NCBI GenBank assembly: GCA_949457475.1
Contig: CASUON010000003.1
Coordinates: 1 to 35,580 of the forward strand
Reading direction: 5' to 3'
DNA from: an uncultured Lachnospiraceae bacterium
Lineage (GTDB): Bacteria > Bacillota > Clostridia > Lachnospirales > Lachnospiraceae
DNA length: 35,580 nucleotides
The translations under genes were made by a program, and so were the position numbers. The notes beneath the pieces were generated by a model that saw only the letters and a program-made list of their open reading frames with translations, had not been told where the DNA came from and made no database searches. Of the stretch, positions 27,163 to 35,580 are shown one piece after another. Within the stretch, counting starts at the first letter, position 1. Each line of letters begins with the position of its first letter.

Positions 27163-28374
27163 ATGACACAGGAAATGGAACGGCTGCGCCAGTTTATTCT
27201 GACACGGTTGGATTTGACAAGGGAAACGAGCGATGAAGAACTTGCGGAACTGATTTACCGCGAAGTAGGAAGTTACAGCAGGCAGCAGGGCATGTCTTTA
27301 AAGCGCAGGGAACAATTTGAGAAAGAGATTTTTCATTCCCTGCGCAAACTAGACGCGTTGCAGGAGTTAGTTGACGACCCGGAAGTTACGGAGATAATGG
27401 TCAATGGGGCCGCGCATATATTTTATGAAAAAAAGGGGCGCGTATGCCAGTGGGACAGGCAGTTTTATTCCAAAGAGAAGTTGGAAGACGTCATACAGCA
27501 AATTGTCGCAGCCGGAAATAAAATGGTAAATGAAGCAAACCCGATTGTAGATACCAGGCTAAAGGACGGCTCGCGTGTAAATATTGTACTTGCCCCGATT
27601 TCAATCGATGGGTCTGCGATTACAATCCGAAAATTTCCCAAAGACCCAATGACTATGGGGCAGCTTATTCAAATTGGGGCAATTTCTGCACAAGCTGCGG
27701 ACTTTTTAAAGCAGACGGTACGGGCAGGTTACAATATTTTTGTGTCCGGCGGGACGGGCGCTGGAAAGACCACATTTTTAAATGCTTTATCAGAGTTTAT
27801 CCCGTGCGATGAACGATTGATTACAATTGAAGACTCCGCCGAATTGCAGATTCGGTCGGTGCCGAATCTAATCCGCTTGGAAACACGTACTTCGCATATG
27901 GCAGGCGTGCGGGAAATTTCAATCCGCGACCTAATCCGCTCGTCATTGCGTATGCGCCCAGATCGAATTATTGTGGGCGAGTGCCGGGGCGCTGAAGCTC
28001 TAGATATGCTACAGGCTATGAACACCGGACATGACGGTAGCCTAAGTACCGGGCATGCAAATTCCAGCAGCGACATGTTAAAGCGTTTGGAGACGATGGT
28101 ACTGATGGGGATGGAACTGCCGGTTGCGGCAATCCGTGGCCAGATTGCTTCGGGAATTGATTTGCTGGTGCATTTGGGCAGAATGCGCGACCGTTCCAGG
28201 AAAGTACTAACGATCGATGAAATCGATGGAATGGAAGAAGAGGAAATACAAATACATTCTATTTACCGGTTTGTCGAACAGGGGCAGGGAAAACAGGAAG
28301 GAAGGATTAGCGGGTCATGGGAAAAAGTGGGAGAACTCCGAAATACCGCAAAACTCAAAAGGGCGGGAATTTAA
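27163..28374 (+). CDS. cpaF: CpaF/TadA secretion ATPase
   Basis: Walker A FVSGGTGAGKTTFLNAL; Walker B/His box RMRPDRIIVGECRGAEALDMLQAMNTGHDGSLSTGHANS. Confidence 0.95.
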   Translation: MTQEMERLRQFILTRLDLTRETSDEELAELIYREVGSYSRQQGMSLKRREQFEKEIFHSLRKLDALQELVDDPEVTEIMVNGAAHIFYEKKGRVCQWDRQFYSKEKLEDVIQQIVAAGNKMVNEANPIVDTRLKDGSRVNIVLAPISIDGSAITIRKFPKDPMTMGQLIQIGAISAQAADFLKQTVRAGYNIFVSGGTGAGKTTFLNALSEFIPCDERLITIEDSAELQIRSVPNLIRLETRTSHMAGVREISIRDLIRSSLRMRPDRIIVGECRGAEALDMLQAMNTGHDGSLSTGHANSSSDMLKRLETMVLMGMELPVAAIRGQIASGIDLLVHLGRMRDRSRKVLTIDEIDGMEEEEIQIHSIYRFVEQGQGKQEGRISGSWEKVGELRNTAKLKRAGI

Positions 28375-29141
28375 TGCAAAGCCATGGGCAGGCGCAAAAC
28401 AAGACGGACTATCGGAATTATCAATTTACCAGGAATGAACGGATACGCATGTTTGCGGAATTTTTTATAATAAGCGGTGGATTTGCGTATTTGTTTTACC
28501 GTTCCTGGATGGTTATGGCGACGCTTTGGGTTTTCTATCCAATATACCGTAAACGGAAGAAAAAGCATATGATCCGTATCCGCCAGGATGAACTGTGCCG
28601 GGAATTTAAAGATAGTATCCAGTGTGTCGCTTCGTCTATGGCAGCGGGGTATTCCATTGAAAACGCGTTTCGGGAAGCATATGCTGAAATTAAGATACAG
28701 TACGGCGAACATGCCTGGATGGCTAAGGAACTGTATTATATAAAAAGCTGCCTGTCATTGAATATTCCGTTAGAACAGCTTTTATATGATTTTGCAAATC
28801 GTAGCGGGCTAGAAGACGTACGCAGCTTTTGTGAAGTATTTGTATTTGCAAAACGTAGCGGAGGGGATTTTATACAGATTATCCGTTTAACTGTTACAAG
28901 GATTGCAGAAAAAAATGAGCTTTTAGAAACCATCCAGACGGAGATTTCTGGAAAGAAAATGGAGCAGAAAATAATGAATGGCATGCCGCTTTTTATTCTG
29001 CTGTATGTAGACGTTTCTTTCGGCGGCTACTTGGATGGCATGTACCATAATGTATTTGGAATCCTTGTAATGACGGCCTGTTTGATGTTTTATCTGGCAG
29101 CCTTTCTGTTGTCAGAAAAGATTATGCATATACAAGTTTAG
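28374..29141 (+). CDS. TadB-like type II secretion system F family protein
   Basis: TAATG overlap with cpaF stop; CVASSMAAGYSIENAFREAY...GDFIQIIRLTVTRIAEKNELLETIQTEISGKKMEQKIM; TM ends. Confidence 0.8.
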   Translation: MQSHGQAQNKTDYRNYQFTRNERIRMFAEFFIISGGFAYLFYRSWMVMATLWVFYPIYRKRKKKHMIRIRQDELCREFKDSIQCVASSMAAGYSIENAFREAYAEIKIQYGEHAWMAKELYYIKSCLSLNIPLEQLLYDFANRSGLEDVRSFCEVFVFAKRSGGDFIQIIRLTVTRIAEKNELLETIQTEISGKKMEQKIMNGMPLFILLYVDVSFGGYLDGMYHNVFGILVMTACLMFYLAAFLLSEKIMHIQV

Positions 29142-29144
29142 AAA

Positions 29145-30458
29145 ATGGAGGATGCGATGACCGGGAAAATTACATGCCTGGCTTTTATGGCAGGCAGCCT
29201 GCTCGCTTGGATATGGTTAAAAGCCAAGAAAAAAGAAAAAAATAAACAGGATGCTTTTAAGGTTCTTGTATTAGCCGGATTTTTCGGACTTGCAATCTGT
29301 GTGTCAGAAGACAGCAGCAAACGGCTGACGGAAGATGGAAAGCTTATGAGAAATAAAGCTGGCGAAGGCTCCGACGTACAGCAGTTTGAATTAAGTGCCG
29401 ATGGCATGCTAAAAGATTATGATTATACGCTGGAAGTCGAAGAACAAAGGCTGGAAGGAAGAGCTTTATCACAAATGTTTTCAGATGCTGCCAAAGAGGC
29501 CGAACAGCAATTTATAGCAAAAAATCAGTCGTTAGACCGTATTGAAACAAATGTTGCGTTGCCCAAAAAGCTACAGAATGGGCAAATCCGCGCACAATGG
29601 CAATTCGAACCTGAATATGTGATTGACAGCGAAGGAGAGTTAAAATCCGAAGAGATAGATTCAAACGGGGAACTGGTTATGGTTTCGTTGACAATGGCTT
29701 ATTTCGATGAAGTGGAAACCCATATGTTTGGCTGCCAAGTATATCCGAAAAAAAAGGACGGCGCGGAACAATTATTAGCAGATTTGGCAGATTATTTTGA
29801 ACAAGAGCAAGAACAAAATAAACATAAGGCGTATATCAGAATGCCGCAGCAGTTAAACGGAATTATTTTACACTGGTCGCAAAAAAATGCATATACATAC
29901 CATTTTATTTTGTTCATTGGCCTTGCGGCAGCAGCTACGGTATATATTCAACAGGGGCTGCATGTACAGAAAATGGAACAGCAACGCAAAGAGAAATTAT
30001 TACGGCAATATCCGGATATGGTAAGCAAGCTGTCCCTGCTGCTTGGAGCCGGTATGACGCTGAGCGGAGCATGGGAAAGGATTGTTTTGAATTATCAAAG
30101 GCAAAAAGATATGCGCCAGACAGATACATTGGAGACTTATGAGGAAATGCTTGTATCTTACCGGGAAATGCAAGATGGTATCGGTGAATTGACCGTATAT
30201 GAGCGTTTTGGAGAACGATGTGGAACACCGCAGCACCGGAAACTTTCGATGCTTTTGGTTCAAAATCTAAGGAAAGGTTCGGACGGATTGACGCAGAGCT
30301 TGGAAAAAGAAGTGGCAGAAGCGTTTACACTTCGCAAAAACCATGCAAAAAGGGCAGGGGAAGAAGCTGGAACAAAGATATTGATCCCGATGCTGATTAT
30401 GCTTTGTATTGTTATGGTTATTATATTGGTTCCTGCGTTTTTAACGTTTCAGCTTTGA
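29145..30458 (+). CDS. TadC-like protein with large N-terminal inserted domain
   Basis: C-terminal LLRQYPDMVSKLSLLLGAGMTLSGAWERIV...LSMLLVQNLRKGSDGLTQSLEKEVAEAFTLRKNHAKRAGEEAGTKILIPMLIML is TadC-like; about 190 soluble residues between TM segments. Confidence 0.75.
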   Translation: MEDAMTGKITCLAFMAGSLLAWIWLKAKKKEKNKQDAFKVLVLAGFFGLAICVSEDSSKRLTEDGKLMRNKAGEGSDVQQFELSADGMLKDYDYTLEVEEQRLEGRALSQMFSDAAKEAEQQFIAKNQSLDRIETNVALPKKLQNGQIRAQWQFEPEYVIDSEGELKSEEIDSNGELVMVSLTMAYFDEVETHMFGCQVYPKKKDGAEQLLADLADYFEQEQEQNKHKAYIRMPQQLNGIILHWSQKNAYTYHFILFIGLAAAATVYIQQGLHVQKMEQQRKEKLLRQYPDMVSKLSLLLGAGMTLSGAWERIVLNYQRQKDMRQTDTLETYEEMLVSYREMQDGIGELTVYERFGERCGTPQHRKLSMLLVQNLRKGSDGLTQSLEKEVAEAFTLRKNHAKRAGEEAGTKILIPMLIMLCIVMVIILVPAFLTFQL

Positions 30459-30526
30459 TAGTCTGCTATATTATTTTTCTATTAAAAATAATAAATTATA
30501 AATTTGAAAAGAAAGAGAGGATATTT

Positions 30527-30703
30527 ATGAATCAAATAAAAAATTTTTTAACAGAAGAAGATGGGATCGGCGTAGTGGAGCTTATATTGATACTGGTCGT
30601 ACTGATTGGGCTAGTTCTTATTTTTAAAGACAGCCTCCGTTCACTCGTAGAAACTATTTTTGAAACAATAACGCAAGGCGCAGCGGATGTATCGGCAGAT
30701 TAA
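30527..30703 (+). CDS. Flp-family type IVb pilin-like protein (58 aa)
   Basis: RBS AGAGAGG; EEDGIGVVELILILVVLIGLVLIFKDSL is Flp-like. Confidence 0.8.
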   Translation: MNQIKNFLTEEDGIGVVELILILVVLIGLVLIFKDSLRSLVETIFETITQGAADVSAD

Positions 30704-30709
30704 TAGGGT

Positions 30710-32317
30710 ATGAGAATAAGCAAAGGCAGTATTACGGTATTTATGAGCTTGCTGTTGATGATTATTGCGTCTTTGTTGTTTACACTACTGGAAGGATCGC
30801 GCTATATGATGCTTGGAATGGTGTCTGTGCTTAATAGCCAGGGTGTGACAGAATCCATGTTTGCAGAATACCATGCGCCGGCTTATGAAGATTATCATTT
30901 GTTTTTGATGGATGGAAGTTACGGGACGGGACAATTACTGTTGTCAAAGATACACGCCCGAATGCAGGAATTAGGGGAAGAAAACTTGAACCCAGTTGTA
31001 TCCGGATTCGGCACATTTACAAATTTTTTGCAGATGGATGTGATAGACAGCAGTATTGCCCGCTACGAACTTGCTACAGATAACCATGCTGCTCCATTAT
31101 TGGATCAAATGGTACAAGTGGTGAAGAAAGAAATAGCAGTTGATATATTGCAGCAGGCATATGACAAAATTTCTGGGGGCGGTGCTGGAAATGACCTTAA
31201 AAATAGCATTGAAATCGAAGAATCATGTGAAAAAGGAAAACAGGCGGATCGTTATTTGGACGGGGCGTTGGATTCGTTAGAACAGGCAAAAGAAGATATA
31301 CAAAGCCCAGATGGCAGCAGTGGACAAAAGAAGTCTATTTATAGACTGAAAAGGGGAGTAAATACGCGACAAACAATGCAAAATACCAAAGGTCATACAG
31401 ACGAGCCGCCTTGTGATAATCCCTTGGAAGATGTAAAACAGGCCAAAAGTTCACCGCTGTTATCTCAGATTCTACCCGAAGGGACGAAAATTTCTGTGAA
31501 GCAGATGTCTAAAGAAGATTCTGTAGAATATAGGGAACTAAACACTGGCAATTATGGAGCATTAGGCAAATCTCAGGTACTTGATAAAGTATTAATAACA
31601 CAATATCTAAAAAAATACACATCCAATTTTTTGAAAAAATCGGGTATACCGCATGCGCTTGCTTATGAGCAGGAATATCTTTTATTTGGAAAATATTCAG
31701 ATGAAGAAAATTTGAAGAAAATGGCAAAGCGTATGCTGCTGTTGCGGGAAGGCATTAACTTTGCCTATTTATTGGCAGACAGTGCAAAACGGGAAGAAGC
31801 GCTTGCTATGGCAACGTCGATTACCTTATTTGCAGGGATACCTGCAGCAGTTACGGCTGTGCAAATGGGGATCCTGGCTTCTTGGGCATATGCGGAAAGC
31901 ATTGCCGAGCTTAGGACTTTATTTTCGGGCGGAAAGATAGCGGTAATGAAGACAGCAGGGAGCTGGAGCATCCAGTTATCGGAAGTGGCAACCGTGTTAT
32001 TTCAAAATTCAATAAAAGCAAAAGAAGCAAATGGCGGGCAAACCTATATTGATTATCTGCAAGCTTTTCTAATTGCAGAAAGTGTAGAAAAGATAGGAGA
32101 TCGTTTTGCGAATCTACTAGAGAAAAATTTGCAGTTTCATATCGGATATGAAAATATAAAAATGGACTGCATGATTACATCGATGGAAACAAGCAATACT
32201 TACCATGCAAGACAAGTATTTTTAACATTTGTAACAATTGCGCAGTTATCGAAACAAGGATACCGTTTTGAAAAACGATATGATTTTTCCTATCGGAAAC
32301 AAAAAGATAATTCGTAA
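30710..32317 (+). CDS. DUF5702-like protein (Tad-associated)
   Basis: MRISKGSITVFMSLLLMIIASLLFTLLEGSRYMML N-terminal pseudopilin-like TM; syntenic in the Tad operon. Confidence 0.75.
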   Translation: MRISKGSITVFMSLLLMIIASLLFTLLEGSRYMMLGMVSVLNSQGVTESMFAEYHAPAYEDYHLFLMDGSYGTGQLLLSKIHARMQELGEENLNPVVSGFGTFTNFLQMDVIDSSIARYELATDNHAAPLLDQMVQVVKKEIAVDILQQAYDKISGGGAGNDLKNSIEIEESCEKGKQADRYLDGALDSLEQAKEDIQSPDGSSGQKKSIYRLKRGVNTRQTMQNTKGHTDEPPCDNPLEDVKQAKSSPLLSQILPEGTKISVKQMSKEDSVEYRELNTGNYGALGKSQVLDKVLITQYLKKYTSNFLKKSGIPHALAYEQEYLLFGKYSDEENLKKMAKRMLLLREGINFAYLLADSAKREEALAMATSITLFAGIPAAVTAVQMGILASWAYAESIAELRTLFSGGKIAVMKTAGSWSIQLSEVATVLFQNSIKAKEANGGQTYIDYLQAFLIAESVEKIGDRFANLLEKNLQFHIGYENIKMDCMITSMETSNTYHARQVFLTFVTIAQLSKQGYRFEKRYDFSYRKQKDNS

Positions 32318-32341
32318 GGGCAGAAAGGCAGGTGTATCGGG

Positions 32342-33334
32342 ATGTCCCTTTGGATTATATCTAATAAGTATCAAAAAGTGCATTATCATAATAAAATATC
32401 TCTCTCAATACAGGTCATTCGTTCCTATTCTATTAAGAACAAAATTAAGAATATATTCAAGAACAGAATTATGAATAAAATCAAGAATAAAATCAAGAAC
32501 AAAATTAAATTTATGATTAGAAACTTTATGGAACTTTTTCAGAAAAACGAAGGGGCATCCCGATACGCCTGCAAAAAAGCTTCATTTACGGTAGAAGCAG
32601 CTGTTGTATTGCCATTTTATGTATGCTTTATGGTGTTTGTACTTTATTTTTTTAGGATTTTACAAGTGCAAGCGGGCGTGGCGCAATCTTTGCAGTATGC
32701 AGGACGAAGGCTGGCAGCAGAATGCTGTATAGCAGGGGAAACAAAATCGCAGGAGAAGCAGGAACTTGGCAATTTATTAAAAGCGCGGCTGTTTTTTCAA
32801 CAGGAACTAAAGAAGCAAAATTGCCCGACGCAATATATTAAAGGGGGAGCTGTAGGAATTAGTTTTGCGCAGTCTGACTTATCCGGATATTATATAGAAC
32901 TAAAGGCTGTATACCGCATGAAACTTCCGGTCAACTTACTTGGGAAGATACAGTTTCAGATTGCACAGGAATCTAAATGCAGAAAATGGACTGGCTACCA
33001 GTTGGGACAGGATTCAAACGAGGATGATAGGTGGCTGTATTATACAGAATATGGTACGGTATATCATGCGAGCAGGTCTTGCACACATTTGGATTTATCC
33101 ATCCATGGCATGCCCTATAGCCAGGTTGGAAATATACGCAACCATAGCGGTGGGAAATATCATAAATGTGAAAAATGTGGCAACGGCGTTTCCAATTATG
33201 GAATGGTGTATATTACGGATTATGGAGACCGTTATCACAGCAGCCTTACATGCAGCGGATTAAAACGAAGTATTTATATGATCCGTAGGACAAAGGCAGT
33301 AGAAAAAAGAATGTGCAAAAAATGTGGAGGTTAG
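32342..33334 (+). CDS. TadE-like pseudopilin with C-terminal duplicated Cys/His motif; start uncertain
   Basis: KASFTVEAAVVLPFYVCFMVFVLYFFRIL pilin-like segment; C-terminal YYTEYGTVYHASRSCTHL...KYHKCEKCG and YITDYGDRYHSSLTCSGL...KRMCKKCGG. Confidence 0.75.
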   Translation: MSLWIISNKYQKVHYHNKISLSIQVIRSYSIKNKIKNIFKNRIMNKIKNKIKNKIKFMIRNFMELFQKNEGASRYACKKASFTVEAAVVLPFYVCFMVFVLYFFRILQVQAGVAQSLQYAGRRLAAECCIAGETKSQEKQELGNLLKARLFFQQELKKQNCPTQYIKGGAVGISFAQSDLSGYYIELKAVYRMKLPVNLLGKIQFQIAQESKCRKWTGYQLGQDSNEDDRWLYYTEYGTVYHASRSCTHLDLSIHGMPYSQVGNIRNHSGGKYHKCEKCGNGVSNYGMVYITDYGDRYHSSLTCSGLKRSIYMIRRTKAVEKRMCKKCGG

Positions 33335-33335
33335 T

Positions 33336-33776
33336 ATGCAAGAGGTCATTAGCAATGTATCTGTTTTTATAATGTTCAGTATTTGCACTATAGAAGATTT
33401 AAAAAACAAAAAAATTTGTACTTGGCAGCTGTTGTGTTTTTTTATAGAAGGGGTAATTTTACGATGTGCTATATGCCGGCAGCCATTGACCGACATTTTA
33501 TTAGGCATGATCCCGGGCGTCTTGTTGTTTTTGTTCTCATTTTTGTCACGTGGAAATATTGGGATTGGAGACGGCCTTTTATTACTAGTAACGGGGATAT
33601 TTCTGGGGGTGGCTGATACTGTTCGGGTTTTTATTTATGCCATAATTTTATGTTTTGGCTTTGCATTATATTTGTATTTAATAAAGAAAAAAAGCCGGCA
33701 TTATGAAATACCGTTTGTGCCATTTATGCTCGCAGCGTTTATATGTGTGAGTATGTTGGGAGGAACAAGCCAGTAG
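33336..33776 (+). CDS. Second A24-family prepilin peptidase
   Basis: RBS GGAGG; CTIEDLKNKKI and GNIGIGDGLLLL aspartate motifs; multi-TM. Confidence 0.75.
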   Translation: MQEVISNVSVFIMFSICTIEDLKNKKICTWQLLCFFIEGVILRCAICRQPLTDILLGMIPGVLLFLFSFLSRGNIGIGDGLLLLVTGIFLGVADTVRVFIYAIILCFGFALYLYLIKKKSRHYEIPFVPFMLAAFICVSMLGGTSQ

Positions 33777-33905
33777 CAATATATGCGGGGAAAAATAAAT
33801 GAGCATTGTTCTATCATGGGAAACATAAGCCAGCATTGTTTTGTGTGTAAAGATATGGTAAAAAATAATCTTAGCTTGTTTATGTGTAAAAATAGCATAT
33901 AAAAA

Positions 33906-33965
33906 TGTGGATAACATAAGCCATTCGTTTATATTTTTTTAGATATCATGTAAAAGTGTGGATAA
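33906..33965 (+). promoter_or_regulatory. Two perfect DnaA-box-like 9-mers (TGTGGATAA)
   Basis: TGTGGATAA at 33906-33914 and 33957-33965 is the reverse complement of the consensus TTATCCACA. Confidence 0.4.
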
Positions 33966-33989
33966 CATTGGAGGGGGGATACGTTCGGG

Positions 33990-34202
33990 ATGAAAGCAAG
34001 TTTTACAGTAGAGGCAGCAATTATAGTACCGATGATTTTATTTACAATTGCTGGGGGAATCCAAGTTGGATACGATATGTTTGAGGATGCAAAAAAGTGT
34101 ACAAAAATAGAAGAAGGGCTGGTTAAATTGGATGCGGTAAATATTGTGCGTAATAAGACCATTGTACAAGAAGCAAGCGATGTAATAAAAGGGGATAAAT
34201 AA
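33990..34202 (+). CDS. Short TadE-like pseudopilin (70 aa)
   Basis: MKASFTVEAAIIVPMILFTIAGGIQVGYDMFE; RBS GGAGGGGGG upstream. Confidence 0.75.
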   Translation: MKASFTVEAAIIVPMILFTIAGGIQVGYDMFEDAKKCTKIEEGLVKLDAVNIVRNKTIVQEASDVIKGDK

Positions 34203-34222
34203 GCGGGAAGGGGGTCGCCAGA

Positions 34223-35473
34223 GTGAAACCATTAGCAGAATATAGCCGTGGATTGAATCATAGTAATTTAATATTAACGGCGCAGGCCGAAGAAGGGCGA
34301 GCGCAGAATGATTGCGTAGAAATGTTCCATTATAATGATTTACCTTCTTTTTTATCTATGTGGACGCAGCAAAAAGATGGCATCAGGCAATATTGTTATA
34401 ACATTACGAGCAAGAGGTCATTGCAGCAGCTGCTGGAATATAAAATATTAGATGATAAATTATTATTATATTTATTTAATTCATTTGACCAGGCATGCAC
34501 ACAAGCGGAAGATTATTTACTGACAGAAAATGATATCCTGCTCGACCCCGAAATGATTTTTTTAGAAAGCGAATCAGAGAAAGTATGGTATTGCTATTTG
34601 CCGGGGTATTATGCAGGAAATCATAAAGACAGCTGTCAACAATTTCAGGAATTTATGGAATATCTGCTTCAACATTTGGACCATAAAAATGAACAGGCTG
34701 TGCAGCTTGCCTATAGTGTTTACCAGGCTGTTACAGAAGAGCAGGTCGCGTTCCATGAAGTGCTCATCCGTATTCGGGAAGGAAGGTTCGAACATGTATT
34801 TGCACAAAAACATACCACTACTACAGGGTCTGGGCAAAAGCCGGATGAAATACAAATTTCAAAACCAGTTTCCAGCCAAAAGGAAGTTCTAAAAGATAAA
34901 CAGATAAGGGGCCAAATACATAATCCGTCCATTCAAAAATGTAAAAAAATAGAAACGGAACAGGAGCAAAGGGATGGCTCAACAGAATTGACTAGATTAA
35001 AGCAAAAAGAAACGTCCAAAAAACAAGCCGCAGAAAAATTAAAAAATCTGCTGCGCAAGAAAATATATACGAACAGCTACCTGAACCAGGAAGAAGAATC
35101 GATTTTTGAAGAACATACAAATACAGAAGAAATGGAAGAAATTCGTCCGACCGTTTGCATGGCAGCAGTTGATCAAGAAGTGCAAAACCAATTTATTTAC
35201 CAAGGAGTTGACCGTACCAGGGATTTCCATTGTATAGAAGGGAAAATGATTTTAGGCAGCAAGCAGGAAGAATGCGATATCTGTATCCCGTTTCCAATGG
35301 TCAGCAGGGTACATGCTAGGGTAGAAGTGAATGAACAGGGTGTTTTTTTAGAAGATATGAATTCTACAAACGGTACGCAGATTAATGGGGAATTATTAAA
35401 ATACCGTGAAAAATATAAGCTTAATAAGGGGGATATTGTTAGCCTGGCAGGAGAAAATTATTGTTTTCATTGA
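34223..35473 (+). CDS. DUF6382-like N-terminus plus C-terminal FHA domain protein
   Basis: FHA motifs MILGSKQEECDICIPFPMVSRVHARVEVNEQGVFLEDMNSTNGTQINGE; N-terminus resembles FHA proteins of Clostridia Tad loci. Confidence 0.85.
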   Translation: MKPLAEYSRGLNHSNLILTAQAEEGRAQNDCVEMFHYNDLPSFLSMWTQQKDGIRQYCYNITSKRSLQQLLEYKILDDKLLLYLFNSFDQACTQAEDYLLTENDILLDPEMIFLESESEKVWYCYLPGYYAGNHKDSCQQFQEFMEYLLQHLDHKNEQAVQLAYSVYQAVTEEQVAFHEVLIRIREGRFEHVFAQKHTTTTGSGQKPDEIQISKPVSSQKEVLKDKQIRGQIHNPSIQKCKKIETEQEQRDGSTELTRLKQKETSKKQAAEKLKNLLRKKIYTNSYLNQEEESIFEEHTNTEEMEEIRPTVCMAAVDQEVQNQFIYQGVDRTRDFHCIEGKMILGSKQEECDICIPFPMVSRVHARVEVNEQGVFLEDMNSTNGTQINGELLKYREKYKLNKGDIVSLAGENYCFH

Positions 35474-35580
35474 CAGAAGCAGATGACCATGGTATGTTTT
35501 TTTCATCTGAGTGGAAGAGAAAGCAAGAGCGTGTTTGAAAAATCATTCCCGCCATCTGCACTCCCCATTTCGCGGAGAAT

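Overview
This 35.6 kb window looks like a Clostridia/Lachnospiraceae-type chromosome segment. That placement is inferred from the gene families and codon style. I made no database searches. Left to right: (i) tRNA-Asn, tRNA-Glu and tRNA-Cys with a truncated DUF262-type ORF between the first two. (ii) A housekeeping/metabolic stretch: DUF445/YheB protein, Lys-rich surface protein, DUF362 ferredoxin protein, divergent PurM-like protein, coiled-coil protein, aconitase-family hydratase, AI-2E/PerM transporter, a large TPR/low-complexity/P-loop protein, and glycogen branching enzyme. (iii) A small flagellar island: a 1095-aa FliK-like protein behind a sigma28-like promoter, a divergent flagellin, and a FliS-like chaperone. 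(iv) A YaaL-like and a BofA-like gene. (v) A Tad (tight adherence/Flp) pilus-type operon: two A24 prepilin peptidases, TadZ/CpaE-like, CpaF/TadA, TadB-like, TadC-like with a large inserted domain, Flp-like pilin, DUF5702-like, a TadE-like protein fused to a duplicated Cys/His motif, a short TadE-like protein, and a DUF6382/FHA-like protein. The most unusual signals are: a two-copy structured-RNA candidate (4846-4937 and 11189-11266) with a near-identical core and a closing helix that keeps pairing despite sequence change; a tandem repeat running through and past the stop codon of the AI-2E transporter; a FliK-like protein with a degenerate internal helical repeat; a Tad operon with several architectural oddities; and a pair of perfect DnaA-box 9-mers inside that operon.
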